NCBI RefSeq assembly: GCF_016862395.1
Contig: NZ_BOMW01000020.1
Location: 1-64,000, forward strand
Direction of reading: 5' to 3'
Length of the DNA: 64,000 nucleotides
DNA from: Actinoplanes siamensis
GTDB taxonomy: Bacteria; Actinomycetota; Actinomycetes; Mycobacteriales; Micromonosporaceae
Positions 31,719 to 40,538 of this stretch are shown piece by piece. Numbering within the stretch: the first letter of the stretch is position 1; every line of letters starts with the position of its first letter. The translations under genes and the position numbers were made by a program. The notes under the pieces were generated by a model. The model was given only the letters and a program-made list of their open reading frames with translations, was not told the origin of the DNA and searched no databases.

Positions 31719-32420
31719 TCAGGCGACGCGCCGGTCGGCGGCGTCGAGCACACGGGTGACCCATTCGTCCACGGAGAGACCGTGCGCGGCGGCCACTCTG
31801 GCGTAGCCGTCCAGCCGGCTCGCGGACAGTTCGATGGTGAGCTTGGTGGTCGACCGGCGGCGCCGCTCCGCCCCCGCCGACTCGGCCAGCTGCGGGACGG
31901 CCTTGATCTGCTCGCCGTCGGCGACGGACGGTTTGCTGTCCTGGCTGCGCTCGGCCAGGCTGGCGCGCACCGATCGGCGCAGCTCGTTGCGCGACCACTT
32001 CTGCTGCTCGGCCTTGCGGAGCCAGTAGTCCTGCTCGGCCGGCGCCAGGCGGGCCAGCTCGGCGTGGTGGGCGAAGCTGAGGCTGTCGCGCCGGCGCTCC
32101 TGCTCGAACCGCCGGGCCACCCAGGCGTAGTTGCGCAGGGTCTGGTAGTCCAGGCCGGTGCGCTCGATCGCCTCGCGGTACGGCCGCCAGCCGAAGGCCG
32201 CCTCGCCGTAGATCAGCCAGTCGGCGAGCCACCAGGCCGACGAGTTCGCCAGCTCGCGCAGACTGGTCCCGATCTGCTCCCAGGCGCGCTCGGACATGTT
32301 CGGCGGGAAGTCCATTCCCGATTTCCGCACTGTCGTCTGTTTGCCGACGAACGAGGCCACGAATTCGTGTTGTGTGGACTTGCCGCTGGCGTTCGTGGGT
32401 TTGGCCCGGTGTTCGTCCAT
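31719..32420 (-). CDS. LmbU-family cluster-situated regulator
   Basis: 233 residues, close to LmbU of the lincomycin cluster; relatives include NovE and HmtD of the himastatin cluster. It shows the family's conserved central block, with a probable helix-turn-helix around TLRNYAWVARRFEQ and the stretch SFAHHAELARLAP, and a basic tail. GGGGGA precedes the ATG. It sits inside the leftward operon between the piperazate synthase and the free A protein, so it is probably co-transcribed with genes it activates. HmtD comes from another piperazate-containing peptide cluster, which fits. Assignment rests on motif recall and context. Confidence 0.8.
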   Translation of the reverse strand: MDEHRAKPTNASGKSTQHEFVASFVGKQTTVRKSGMDFPPNMSERAWEQIGTSLRELANSSAWWLADWLIYGEAAFGWRPYREAIERTGLDYQTLRNYAWVARRFEQERRRDSLSFAHHAELARLAPAEQDYWLRKAEQQKWSRNELRRSVRASLAERSQDSKPSVADGEQIKAVPQLAESAGAERRRRSTTKLTIELSASRLDGYARVAAAHGLSVDEWVTRVLDAADRRVA

Positions 32421-32491
32421 GGTTGTCGTCCCCCATTTATGTTCGCCGGCCCGCGGGGGTCGGCCGATCGATCCCCCCGCCGACCGGCGTG

Positions 32492-33142
32492 TCATCTGAC
32501 TTCGGTCACCCTGCTCATGTAGTCCGCCACTTCCCGCTGCCGGCCGGCTGCTTCCTGGAAGTGGCGGCACACCCGGCCCTGGGTCTCGCCGTTCTGTTCC
32601 TGGCTGAGCTTGAAGATCGCCGTGGCGCGGGTGACCGTGAAGCGGAACGCGCCCACCCCCGGGAGGATGCGGCGGAAGTGACCGATCGAATCGGCCATGT
32701 CCCAGCCGGCCCCGAAGTCGGCCTCCAAGGTTCCCGCGGTGGCCCGCACCACCGACAGCGCTTCCTCGGCGGAATCGATCGGCTCGATCGCGCCGCGGAG
32801 CTGCGCCGCCGTGTAGTTCCAGGTCGGCGCGGCGGGAGTGTGCTGGTAGAGCGTCGGTGAGACATAGCCGTGCGGGCCGGCGAAGCTGAGCACCGCGGGC
32901 GTTCCCGGGCGCAGCGCCTTCCACTGGGGATTCGCGCGGTTCATGTGGCCGAGCAGCGTCGCTCCGGTCAGGTCCGTCAGCTCCTCGGCACCGGACCGCG
33001 GGTCCGGGATGACCGGCAGATGAGTGCCGAAGGGACCGTCCGTGTCAGTGCCGTTGGTCATCAGCATTGCCAGTGGATTGCGCCGCACCAGTTCCAGAAT
33101 CCACTGCGCGTCAGGCTCGCGGTACATACGCGGCACGAACAT
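32492..33142 (-). CDS. ktzT-like: Piperazate synthase (KtzT-like, PaiB/FMN-binding fold)
   Basis: 216 residues; AAGGAG 8 bp before the ATG. The sequence has the PaiB-type pattern usually annotated as FMN-binding transcriptional regulator: an opening MFVPRMYREPD, then THLPVIPD, LLGHMNRANPQW and TWNYTAAQLRG. In the kutzneride pathway the family member KtzT is a heme enzyme that closes the N-N bond of N5-hydroxy-ornithine to give piperazic acid. The gene lies 71 bp before the LmbU-like gene and 32 bp after MbtH, in the same operon as NRPS genes with piperazate-type A pockets. A plain PaiB regulator is the alternative, but the context favours biosynthesis. No ornithine N-hydroxylase (KtzI) is present in the window. 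Confidence 0.87.
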   Translation of the reverse strand: MFVPRMYREPDAQWILELVRRNPLAMLMTNGTDTDGPFGTHLPVIPDPRSGAEELTDLTGATLLGHMNRANPQWKALRPGTPAVLSFAGPHGYVSPTLYQHTPAAPTWNYTAAQLRGAIEPIDSAEEALSVVRATAGTLEADFGAGWDMADSIGHFRRILPGVGAFRFTVTRATAIFKLSQEQNGETQGRVCRHFQEAAGRQREVADYMSRVTEVR

Positions 33143-33174
33143 GGGTCTCTCTCCTTCGCGGTATACGACGCCGG

Positions 33175-33390
33175 TCAGTCCGTCGCCATGGCTTCCCGCA
33201 GGCTCCGCGGGCGCAGGTCGGACCAGTTCTGCTCGACGTACTCGAGGCACTTGGCCCGGGCGTCCTCGCCGAAGACGACGCGCCAGCCGGCGGGCACCTC
33301 GGCGAAGGCGGGCCACAGGGAGTGCTGCTCCTCGTCGTTGACCACGACGTAGAAACGGCCGTCCTCGTCATCGAAAGGGTTCGTGCTCAC
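33175..33390 (-). CDS. mbtH: MbtH-like protein, NRPS adenylation partner
   Basis: 71 residues. The GTG at 33390 has AAGGA 9 bp upstream; the longer open frame adds residues foreign to the family. Family hallmarks are present: the [10 protein letters not shown] opening, [10 protein letters not shown], and PAGWRVVFG with conserved Trp residues. MbtH proteins bind A domains and make them soluble and active. It is the first gene of the leftward biosynthetic operon, with a promoter candidate at 33512-33542. Confidence 0.97.
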   Translation of the reverse strand: MSTNPFDDEDGRFYVVVNDEEQHSLWPAFAEVPAGWRVVFGEDARAKCLEYVEQNWSDLRPRSLREAMATD

Positions 33391-33963
33391 GTGCCACCGT
33401 CCTTCAGGAGTCAGGAATTGCTTCGAGATACGAATACGGTGTGGCCGGGCGGAGCCTGCCGCCGGGCGTCGCCCGAAAGACATTGCCCGGCGCCGAATGG
33501 ATTTGGTGGCCATCGTAGGTTTCGACCACCGACGCATGTCAAGGACGGCAGGACCCCTGAACAGCGGTGCTCACCCCAGCCCATTCCAGGGATTCTCCCG
33601 TCGTTTTACAAGATCGATTTTCCGCCCCCGGCGCCCCCTATTCGCACCCCCTCACCCCTAATCGGAGGTTCGCGCGCTCGACACGCCACCGTGGATGGAT
33701 ACGCTCACTTCACACAGCGCGCAGCGCCCGTGGGACCACCATGAGAAGGGAGGCCGAGTGCCCGATCGAGGGGTACACGCACACGTCGCTGTCAGGCGCA
33801 CCATCCGGACGCCGACACCGGCGAGATCCCTTCGCCGCAGCGATGTTCACCGCGCCCGGAGATCGTCAGGAAGGTGCGATCTCGAATGGACCTACGGAGG
33901 ACGGGCGAAACCAAATCAGCGTCGGGTCGACTGCGCTTCGAGTCCGACAAGAATGGTGGAGAA
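33391..33963. other. 573-bp divergent intergenic region between biosynthetic and export operons
   Basis: It separates the leftward MbtH start from the rightward ABC ATPase start. Apart from the minus-strand promoter candidate I see no gene with family resemblance. A GTG at 33874 would extend the ATPase by 30 residues, but the added residues look non-coding. Promoters for the transporter genes should lie here. Confidence 0.5.
33512..33542 (-). promoter_or_regulatory. Promoter candidate for the MbtH-NRPS operon
   Basis: On the minus strand TTGACA (33542-33537) is followed after 19 bp by TACGAT (33517-33512), about 120 bp upstream of the MbtH start. The -35 is consensus and the -10 is good, but the spacer is 2 bp longer than usual, which may imply activator dependence. 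Confidence 0.5.
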
Positions 33964-34917
33964 ATGAGAAGTTCAGCGATTTCAGTCTCGGGGCTGCGCA
34001 AGAACTACGGCGACAAGGTAGTACTGGACGGGATCGACTTCGACGTCCCCGCCGGCTCGATCTTCTCGCTGCTCGGCCCGAACGGGGCCGGCAAGACCAC
34101 GACCGTGAACATCCTGACGACGCTGATGCGCGCCGACGGCGGGACGGTGCGGGTCGCCGGGCACGACGTCGCGTCCGCGACCAAGCGGGTGCGCTCGGCC
34201 ATCGGTGTGACCGGCCAGTTCGCCGCGGTCGACGAGCTGCTGTCGGGCCGGGAGAACCTGCGCCTGGCGGCCGACCTCAAGCACCTGCGCTCCGGTGACC
34301 AGGTGGTCACCGGGCTGCTGAAGCGCTTCGATCTGATGGAGTCGGCGGACAAGCTGGCCTCGACCTACTCCGGCGGCATGCGCCGCAAGCTCGACCTGGC
34401 GATGACACTGGTCGGCAACCCGGAGATCATCTTCCTGGACGAGCCGACGACGGGTCTCGACCCGCGCAGCCGGCGCACCATGTGGGGCATCGTCCGCGAG
34501 CTGGTCGCGGAGGGCACCACGATCTTCCTGACCACCCAGTACCTCGAGGAGGCCGACCAGCTCGCCGACCAGATCGCGGTGCTCTACCAGGGCCGGCTGG
34601 TAGCCCGGGGCACCCCCGAGGAGCTCAAGCGCCAGGTCCCCGGCGCCCACCTGCAACTGAGGTTCGCCGACCTGCACGACCTGGGCTCGGCCGCCCGGAT
34701 CCTGGCCGGCTCCACCCGCGACGACGACGAGCTCACCCTGCGGGTGCCGCACGACGGTCAGCCACGGTCGGTGCTGGCCCTGCTCAACCGGCTGGACGAG
34801 CACATGATCAACCTTCGGGAGTTCACCGTCCGTACGCCCGATCTCGACGACGTCTTCCTGGCCCTGACCGACACCACGAGCACCAACCACTCGCGTGAGG
34901 AGGCGACCGTACGATGA
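33964..34917 (+). CDS. ABC transporter ATPase (DrrA-like, drug export)
   Basis: 317 residues. Walker A GPNGAGKTTT, signature YSGGMRRKLD, Walker B IIFLDEPTTGLDPRSR, switch His replaced (TTQYLEE, as in DrrA-type ATPases), and the C-terminal domain of the daunorubicin-resistance family. The ATG overlaps no upstream gene and has a GGTGGAG purine stretch very close. Its stop overlaps the permease start by 4 bp. Together they should form a half-size exporter pair, presumably self-resistance or export of the peptide; it is divergent from the biosynthetic operon. Confidence 0.95.
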   Translation: MRSSAISVSGLRKNYGDKVVLDGIDFDVPAGSIFSLLGPNGAGKTTTVNILTTLMRADGGTVRVAGHDVASATKRVRSAIGVTGQFAAVDELLSGRENLRLAADLKHLRSGDQVVTGLLKRFDLMESADKLASTYSGGMRRKLDLAMTLVGNPEIIFLDEPTTGLDPRSRRTMWGIVRELVAEGTTIFLTTQYLEEADQLADQIAVLYQGRLVARGTPEELKRQVPGAHLQLRFADLHDLGSAARILAGSTRDDDELTLRVPHDGQPRSVLALLNRLDEHMINLREFTVRTPDLDDVFLALTDTTSTNHSREEATVR

Positions 34918-35675
34918 GCGCTGTCGCGACGTCCTTCGGCGACTCGGCGGTCATGCTGCGTCGCAACCTCAAACACACCCTGCGCAACCCCACCACCGTG
35001 TTCAACGCGATCCTCTTCCCGATCGTGATCATGCTGATGTTCGTCAAGGTGTTCGGCGGCGCGTTCAGCGTCGGCTCGAGCTACATCAACTACGCGACGC
35101 CGGGCCTGCTCGTGATGGCCGTCAGCTACGGGCTGAGCGCCACCGCGACCGGCGTCAACTCCGACATGACCAAGGGCATCATCAACCGGTTCAAGGTCAT
35201 GGACGTCTCCCGGGGCGCCGTGCTGACCGGGCACGTGGTCGTCACCACGCTGCGCTGCCTGGTGGCCTGCGCCGCCATCGTCGGGGTCGCGTTCGCCCTG
35301 GGATTCCGGCCCAGCGCGAGTGCCCTCGACTGGCTCGCCGCGGTCGGTCTGGTCGTGCTCCTCGGCTTCGCGGCCGGCTGGCTCACCGTCGCGCTGGGCC
35401 TGGCCGCGAAGAGCGTGGAGTCGGCGGGTGTGGCCACCGTGCCGCTGATCATGCTGCCGTTCCTGAGCAGCGCCTTCGTCCCCGCCGAGTCCATGGGTGC
35501 CGGCGTGCGCCAGTTCGCCGAGTACCAGCCGTTCACCCCGATCATCGAGACCCTGCGCGGGCTGCTGATGGGCAACCTGTCGACCGGCAGCGCGATCGCC
35601 GCCGTCGCCTGGTGCGTCGGTCTGGCGCTTGTCGGATACCTCTGGTCGGTCTCCACCTTCAACAAGCGGGCCTGA
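34914..35675 (+). CDS. ABC-2 type permease (DrrB-like)
   Basis: 253 residues with about six hydrophobic segments and the ABC-2 topology (MLRRNLKHTLRNPTTVFNAI at the start, long helices through residues 25-250). GAGGAGG precedes the ATG, which overlaps the ATPase stop (ATGA). It pairs with the ATPase at 33964-34917 to make a drug-export complex in the membrane. A GC-rich gap of 150 bp follows before the second transporter pair. Confidence 0.93.
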   Translation: MSAVATSFGDSAVMLRRNLKHTLRNPTTVFNAILFPIVIMLMFVKVFGGAFSVGSSYINYATPGLLVMAVSYGLSATATGVNSDMTKGIINRFKVMDVSRGAVLTGHVVVTTLRCLVACAAIVGVAFALGFRPSASALDWLAAVGLVVLLGFAAGWLTVALGLAAKSVESAGVATVPLIMLPFLSSAFVPAESMGAGVRQFAEYQPFTPIIETLRGLLMGNLSTGSAIAAVAWCVGLALVGYLWSVSTFNKRA

Positions 35676-35825
35676 GCCTGCGGCGCCCCGTCCCCTGTCC
35701 GCGTCCCCCGCCCTGCCGCCGTCTCGGCGCTCCCCCGCCGAGACGGCGCCGCACGGTCCGCTCGTCGTGACGACGGATCGACCGACGCCGGCACCCACCC
35801 GCCCCTCTTCCACCTGGATGTGACC

Positions 35826-36764
35826 ATGTCTCAGAACCCCGTCGACATCATCGACCTGCACAAATCCTTTGGCTCCGTCAAGGCGCTCGACGGCCTTCAG
35901 CTGACCGTCCGTCCCGGTGAGGTCGCCGGCTTCCTCGGCCCCAACGGCGCCGGCAAGTCGACCACGATCCGGGTGCTGCTCGGGCTGCAGCGCCCCGACT
36001 CCGGCACCGCCAAGTTGTTCGGCGGTGACGCGTGGAACGACGCCGTCGCCCTGCACCGCCGGCTCGCCTACGTTCCCGGTGACGTGAGCCTGTGGCCCAA
36101 CCTGACCGGCGGCGAGGCCATCGACTACCTGACCCGGCTGCACACCACGTCGGGCAACCGCGCGCAGCTGAAGCGGCGCAAGGCCGCCCTGCTCGAGCAC
36201 TTCGAGCTGGACCCGACCAAGAAGGCGCGCACATACTCCAAGGGCAACCGGCAGAAGGTGGCGCTGGTGGCGGCCTTCCTGGTCGACCCCGAGCTCTACA
36301 TCTTCGACGAGCCGACCTCCGGGCTGGACCCACTGATGGAGGCGGTCTTCACCGACAACGTCCAGCAGGTCAAGAACGCCGGCAAGTCGGTGCTGCTGTC
36401 CTCGCACATCCTCAGCGAGGTCGAGAAGCTCTGTGACACCGTCACCATCATCAGGAGCGGTCGTACGGTCGAGTCCGGCACCCTCGCCGAACTGCGCCAC
36501 CTGACCCGCACCACCGTCAGCGTGCTGGTCGCGCAGGACCCGGCGGCCATCACCACCATCCCCGGCGTCCATGACGTCACCACCACCGTCGGCAGCGGCG
36601 CCACCCGGGTGGACCTGTCCGTCGACAACGCCCGGATGGGTGCCGTGCTGACCGCGCTGACCAGGCTGGACGTCCGTGGTCTCACGGCCACCCCGCCTTC
36701 GCTGGAGGAACTGTTCATGCGCCACTACGGCAGCGAGCGTGACCTGGAGGCGGTGTCCCGATGA
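35826..36764 (+). CDS. ABC transporter ATPase, second exporter
   Basis: 312 residues: Walker A GPNGAGKSTT, signature reading YSKGNRQKVAL (a variant of LSGGQ), Walker B LYIFDEPTSGLDP, H-loop SSHILSEVEKL. ATG at 35826 chosen; GTG at 35820 is also possible and neither has a strong ribosome site. It differs in sequence type from the DrrA-like ATPase and overlaps the start of a large permease by 4 bp. It is probably a second exporter serving the same cluster. Confidence 0.94.
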   Translation: MSQNPVDIIDLHKSFGSVKALDGLQLTVRPGEVAGFLGPNGAGKSTTIRVLLGLQRPDSGTAKLFGGDAWNDAVALHRRLAYVPGDVSLWPNLTGGEAIDYLTRLHTTSGNRAQLKRRKAALLEHFELDPTKKARTYSKGNRQKVALVAAFLVDPELYIFDEPTSGLDPLMEAVFTDNVQQVKNAGKSVLLSSHILSEVEKLCDTVTIIRSGRTVESGTLAELRHLTRTTVSVLVAQDPAAITTIPGVHDVTTTVGSGATRVDLSVDNARMGAVLTALTRLDVRGLTATPPSLEELFMRHYGSERDLEAVSR

Positions 36765-38443
36765 GCGCGCCGACCTTGGACGTCGCCCGGCGGGCACCGG
36801 CCGGTCGCACCGCACCGCCGCAGACCTCGGCATCGGCCGCCGCGCTCGCGGGCACCGGGTATCTGCTGCGCTTCATGCTGCGGCGCAACTGGGTGCGGCT
36901 GACCGTCTGGACCGGCGCCCTGGTGCTGTTCTGCGGGTACTACGTCGTCGCGATCAGCGCCGTCTACGTCACCGCCGCGGACCGGCAGAACCGGGCCGCT
37001 GCGATGACCAACGCCGGCGGCACGCTGCTGGCGGGTCCCGGGTACGGGCTGGAGAACTACACGATCGGCGCGATGTTCACCAACGAGATGGCGCTGTGGC
37101 TGATAGCGCTGCTGGCCACGATGAACATCCTGCAGATCGCGCGCAACACCCGCGCCGAGGAGGCCAGCGGCCGCAGTGAGCTCGTCCGCGCCCTGCCCGT
37201 CGGGCGGCACGCGGCCAGCGTCGCGGCGTTCCTGGTCGTGGTGATCGCCGACGTGGCCTTCGTGGTGTTCGGCAGCGCGCTGCTGATCGGCCCCGGGCAG
37301 CTCGCCCCGGCGGACACGTTCACGCTCATGACCGGGGTCGGGCTGACCGCCCTGGTCTTCGCCGGCATCACGACGGTGACCAGCCAGCTGACCGTGCACA
37401 GCCGCGCGGCCTCCGGTCTGGCCTTCGCGGTGCTGGCCGCCGCGGTCCTGATCCGCGGCATCGGCGACATCCAGGAGCGGCACGGCAGCTGGCTGTCGTG
37501 GTTCTCCCCCATCGCCTGGACCCAGCAGACCCGGGCGTACGTCGACGTGCGCCTGTGGCCCCTGGCCGTGAGCCTGGTGGCGATCGTCGTGGCGCTGGCC
37601 GCGGGAGCCGCCCTGGCCTCCCGGCGTGACCACGGCGGCGCTCTGCTGCAGGGCCGGATCGGCCGGGCCGACGCCGCCCCGTCGCTGGCCGGCCCGTTCG
37701 CTCTGGTCTTCCGCCAGCAGCGCGGCACGCTGCTGTGGTGGCTGGTGGGCTGCGTGGCGATGTTCGGTCCGGCCGGGCTGTTCCTCGGCGCCGACTCCGG
37801 GTCCGCCATCAAGGACATCGCCGGTCAGAACTCGCTGACCGCGGAGATCTTCGGCTCCGACCCGATCGCGGCCTTCCTGGCCATCATGATGCTGCACAAC
37901 GCGCTGGCCGTGGCCGTCTTCACCACCGCGGCCGTGTTGCGGGTCAAGCCCGAGGAGGACGAGGGCCGCCTCGGACTCAGCCTGTCGCGGGCGCTGTCGA
38001 GGACCAGCTCGCTGCTCGCCCACCTGGCGGTCGCCGGGATCGGCGCGCTCGTCCTGCTGCTGCTCGGCGGCGCCCTGCCGCTCTGGGTGGGCACTCTGCT
38101 CTCCGGCAGCGACACCAGCCTGCTGGTGCTGCTCACGAGCGGCGGAGCGTTCGCCCTCGGCATCGGCGTGCTGATCGCCTTCACCGCGGTGCTCTACGCG
38201 TGGCTGCCCAAGGCCACCCCGCTCGCGTGGGTGCTGTGCGGGCTCGTGATCGTGGAGCGGTTCTTCGGCTCGGTCCTCGACATGCCCACCGTGATCAAGG
38301 CCCTCTCGCCGTTCTACTGGGTCGGCAACTACCCGAAGGACCCGATCGACCCGGTCAACCTGATCGGCCTCGGTGCGGCGACGGCGGTCCTGCTGGCGCT
38401 GGCGGTCACCGGCTTCCGCCGGCGCGACATCAACGCCGGCTGA
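36761..38443 (+). CDS. Large ABC-2 permease, fused two-half exporter subunit
   Basis: 560 residues, about twice the usual ABC-2 permease. Hydrophobic segments fall in two blocks, roughly 35-290 and 320-555, so about 12 helices are expected, like the fused TipS/polyketide antibiotic exporter permeases of actinomycetes. It is coupled to the preceding ATPase by the overlap ATGA. A perfect hairpin 50 bp downstream ends this operon, and probably the biosynthetic cluster on this side. Confidence 0.92.
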   Translation: MSAPTLDVARRAPAGRTAPPQTSASAAALAGTGYLLRFMLRRNWVRLTVWTGALVLFCGYYVVAISAVYVTAADRQNRAAAMTNAGGTLLAGPGYGLENYTIGAMFTNEMALWLIALLATMNILQIARNTRAEEASGRSELVRALPVGRHAASVAAFLVVVIADVAFVVFGSALLIGPGQLAPADTFTLMTGVGLTALVFAGITTVTSQLTVHSRAASGLAFAVLAAAVLIRGIGDIQERHGSWLSWFSPIAWTQQTRAYVDVRLWPLAVSLVAIVVALAAGAALASRRDHGGALLQGRIGRADAAPSLAGPFALVFRQQRGTLLWWLVGCVAMFGPAGLFLGADSGSAIKDIAGQNSLTAEIFGSDPIAAFLAIMMLHNALAVAVFTTAAVLRVKPEEDEGRLGLSLSRALSRTSSLLAHLAVAGIGALVLLLLGGALPLWVGTLLSGSDTSLLVLLTSGGAFALGIGVLIAFTAVLYAWLPKATPLAWVLCGLVIVERFFGSVLDMPTVIKALSPFYWVGNYPKDPIDPVNLIGLGAATAVLLALAVTGFRRRDINAG

Positions 38444-38493
38444 GCACCATTCCATCCCCGGGTCACCGCGTGGCGTCGACCTTTCTCGCGGCC

Positions 38494-38525
38494 GTGCCCG
38501 CGACCGCGTTCGCGGTCGCGGGCAC
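38494..38525 (+). terminator. Terminator after the exporter operon
   Basis: Perfect 14-bp stem (38494-38507 with 38512-38525), loop GTTC, 50 bp after the permease stop. Confidence 0.82.
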
Positions 38526-38690
38526 AGCCGTGTCCGGCCGCCCGCGGTGCCGGCCGGCGCCGGCCGCAGGGCGTTGCCGGCCGGCACCACTTCAGACCTG
38601 ACGACGCGGGCTCTGCCAGGTGCTCGCGCCGCAAGGCGGCCGCCTGGACGCCATCCTCCGATGCGGGGCGCCGGCTCCGGCGTACGACGG

Positions 38691-38721
38691 TTGACCCTGA
38701 CCTAAGGTCAATCCCTAATCT
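38691..38721 (+). promoter_or_regulatory. MerR-type promoter with 19-bp spacer
   Basis: TTGACC (38691-38696), 19 bp, TAATCT (38716-38721). The spacer carries the 13-bp palindrome TGACCTAAGGTCA (38698-38710). The long spacer with a dyad inside is the classic architecture bent by MerR proteins, and a MerR gene is the second gene of the operon. The -10 ends 6 bp before the hydrolase ATG, so the mRNA should be leaderless. Confidence 0.85.
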
Positions 38722-38727
38722 CGGCGT

Positions 38728-39510
38728 ATGACCAATTCGCCCTGGACGGGCATGCTTCCCGTCGACGACACAGCCCTCGCGGTCACCGACACCGGCGGCT
38801 CGGGCACTCCTGTCGTCTACCTGAACGGCGCCTACGCCGACAAGTCGCACTGGCGGCGGCTCATCGCCGAGCTCGGCGGCGACTACCGCCACATCACCTA
38901 CGACGAGCGGGCCCGCGGCCGGTCGAAGCGCTCCGCCGACTACTCCTTCCAGGCCTGCCTGCGCGACCTGGACGCCGTGCTCGCCGCCCGGGGAGTGGAG
39001 CGGCCGCTGCTGGTGGGGTGGTCCTACGGCGCGATCCTGTCGTGGCACTGGGCCGACCGGAATCCGGAGCGAGCGCTGGGCCTGGTCAGCGTGGACTCCT
39101 TCCCCTTCGGACTCACCGGCGAGGCCGGCCGGGAACGCATCCGTCAGCAGTTCCACCGCCTGCGGTGGCTGCTGCCGATCGCCAGCCGGTTCGGCATGGG
39201 CGCCCGGATGAACGCGCGGGAGCACGCCGAGGTCAACATCGAGGCGAACGAGATCGCCCACGCCAGCGTGCCGGTGCTGGAACGCCTCGCCTGTCCCGTG
39301 CGCTTCGTCCTGGCGACCGGCGCCAGCCTCGGCAACAAGGGCGACGAGATGGAACAGGGGCGTGCCGCGCTCGAGGCGATTCCGGCCCGCAACCCGAACG
39401 TCGCGATCAGCGCCAAGGTCGCGAGCAACCACAGCACCATCCTGCGCAAGGACTCCCCCGCCGTCGCGCGCGCGGTCCGCGAACTGGCACCGACCAACCT
39501 GAGCCGATGA
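38728..39510 (+). CDS. Alpha/beta hydrolase
   Basis: 260 residues. The nucleophile motif is GWSYGA near residue 97, the oxyanion region reads VVYLNGAYADKSHW, and a late SNHSTIL probably holds the catalytic His. The fold is that of small esterase/lipase-like hydrolases; substrate unknown. It has no room for a ribosome site after the -10, so translation is probably leaderless. It overlaps the MerR gene by 4 bp, and the two form a self-regulated drug- or stress-responsive pair. Confidence 0.88.
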   Translation: MTNSPWTGMLPVDDTALAVTDTGGSGTPVVYLNGAYADKSHWRRLIAELGGDYRHITYDERARGRSKRSADYSFQACLRDLDAVLAARGVERPLLVGWSYGAILSWHWADRNPERALGLVSVDSFPFGLTGEAGRERIRQQFHRLRWLLPIASRFGMGARMNAREHAEVNIEANEIAHASVPVLERLACPVRFVLATGASLGNKGDEMEQGRAALEAIPARNPNVAISAKVASNHSTILRKDSPAVARAVRELAPTNLSR

Positions 39511-40286
39511 CCGGCGGGCTCATGATCGGGCAGGCGGCCGCGTTCGCCGGTGTCACGATCAAGACGGTGCGGCACTATCACCGTCTCGGGCTGCTCGACG
39601 AACCGGACCGCGACACCTCCGGCTACCGGCGCTACACCTCCACCGATCTGTTGCGGCTGGTCCAGGTGCGCACCCTGGCCGAGGCCGGCGTGCCGCTCAC
39701 CGAGATCGCCGATCTGCTCGACGCCGACCCCGAGCACTTCGCCGCCACCGTGGCCGACGTGGAACGGCGCCTCACCGAACGGATCACCGGTCTCATCGCC
39801 CGCCGCGACACGCTACGCCGGCTCGCCGACGGTGACCGGGCGCTGCTGCCCGACCGCGCCTGCGTCCTGCTGGACCGGTTGGCCGAGCTGGGTTTCGGCC
39901 CCGCCGTCGTGGACTCGCAACGGGAGGCGCTGGTCCTCGCCCACGCGCTGGCCCCGGCGCTCTTCGACGGCTTCCTGGCCCAGTTGGAACGCCGCCTCGA
40001 CGACGCCGACTACGTGAAGCTGTGGAAGCGGACCTGGGACGCGCTGTCCTGGGAGCCGGACGACCCGCGACTCGACGACCTCGCCTCCGAAGTGGCCGAC
40101 AACCTGCTCACCGAACGTGCGGCCATGCAGACGCATGCGGGCACCCTGTTCTCCAGCTCCGACGCGGCCACCCGCTACCACCTGATCAACGACCACCGGG
40201 CCGACGAGGCGCCGACCGCGACCCGGCTGACCGCGCTCATCGAAGCACGGCTGCGCGCCGCCGGCATCCAGATCCCGCAGCAGTGA
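39507..40286 (+). CDS. MerR-family regulator
   Basis: 259 residues. The N-terminal winged HTH reads MIGQAAAFAGVTIKTVRHYH, then LGLL and SGYRRYTSTDLLRL, the MerR signature, followed by a coiled dimerisation helix (about 75-115). The C-terminal 140 residues lack metal-binding Cys clusters, so it is an effector-binding rather than a metal-sensing type. Coupled to the hydrolase by overlap. It probably acts on the 19-bp-spacer promoter at 38691-38721, activating its own operon. Confidence 0.92.
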   Translation: MTGGLMIGQAAAFAGVTIKTVRHYHRLGLLDEPDRDTSGYRRYTSTDLLRLVQVRTLAEAGVPLTEIADLLDADPEHFAATVADVERRLTERITGLIARRDTLRRLADGDRALLPDRACVLLDRLAELGFGPAVVDSQREALVLAHALAPALFDGFLAQLERRLDDADYVKLWKRTWDALSWEPDDPRLDDLASEVADNLLTERAAMQTHAGTLFSSSDAATRYHLINDHRADEAPTATRLTALIEARLRAAGIQIPQQ

Positions 40287-40356
40287 GGCGTTGTCCCGCC
40301 GGAGCCGGGTGGCCCCCTCACCAGCCGGGGACGTGCCGGCGGGCGGTCAGAACGCG

Positions 40357-40391
40357 GTCCGGGCCGTACCGCGGTGCGGTACGGCCCGGAC
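40357..40391. terminator. Bidirectional terminator
   Basis: Perfect 16-bp stem (40357-40372 with 40376-40391) and 3-nt loop between the convergent MerR and DUF262 genes. Confidence 0.87.
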
Positions 40392-40538
40392 TGTCAGCGA
40401 ACTACCAGTGGCTCACGTGCTCAGGGCCTGGTCATGGTGAAACCGGGCACGGTCACGGCACCGCCCGGCGCCTGGGTGGTGTGGTTGAAGATCCCGAAGC
40501 GGCGCCTGACCGCGTCAGGCCCATGCCCGGTTTCCGCT

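Noticed and set aside
33874-33963. Longer N-terminus of the first ABC ATPase
   Set aside because: The added 30 residues are unlike the family start, and the ATG at 33964 gives the normal length.
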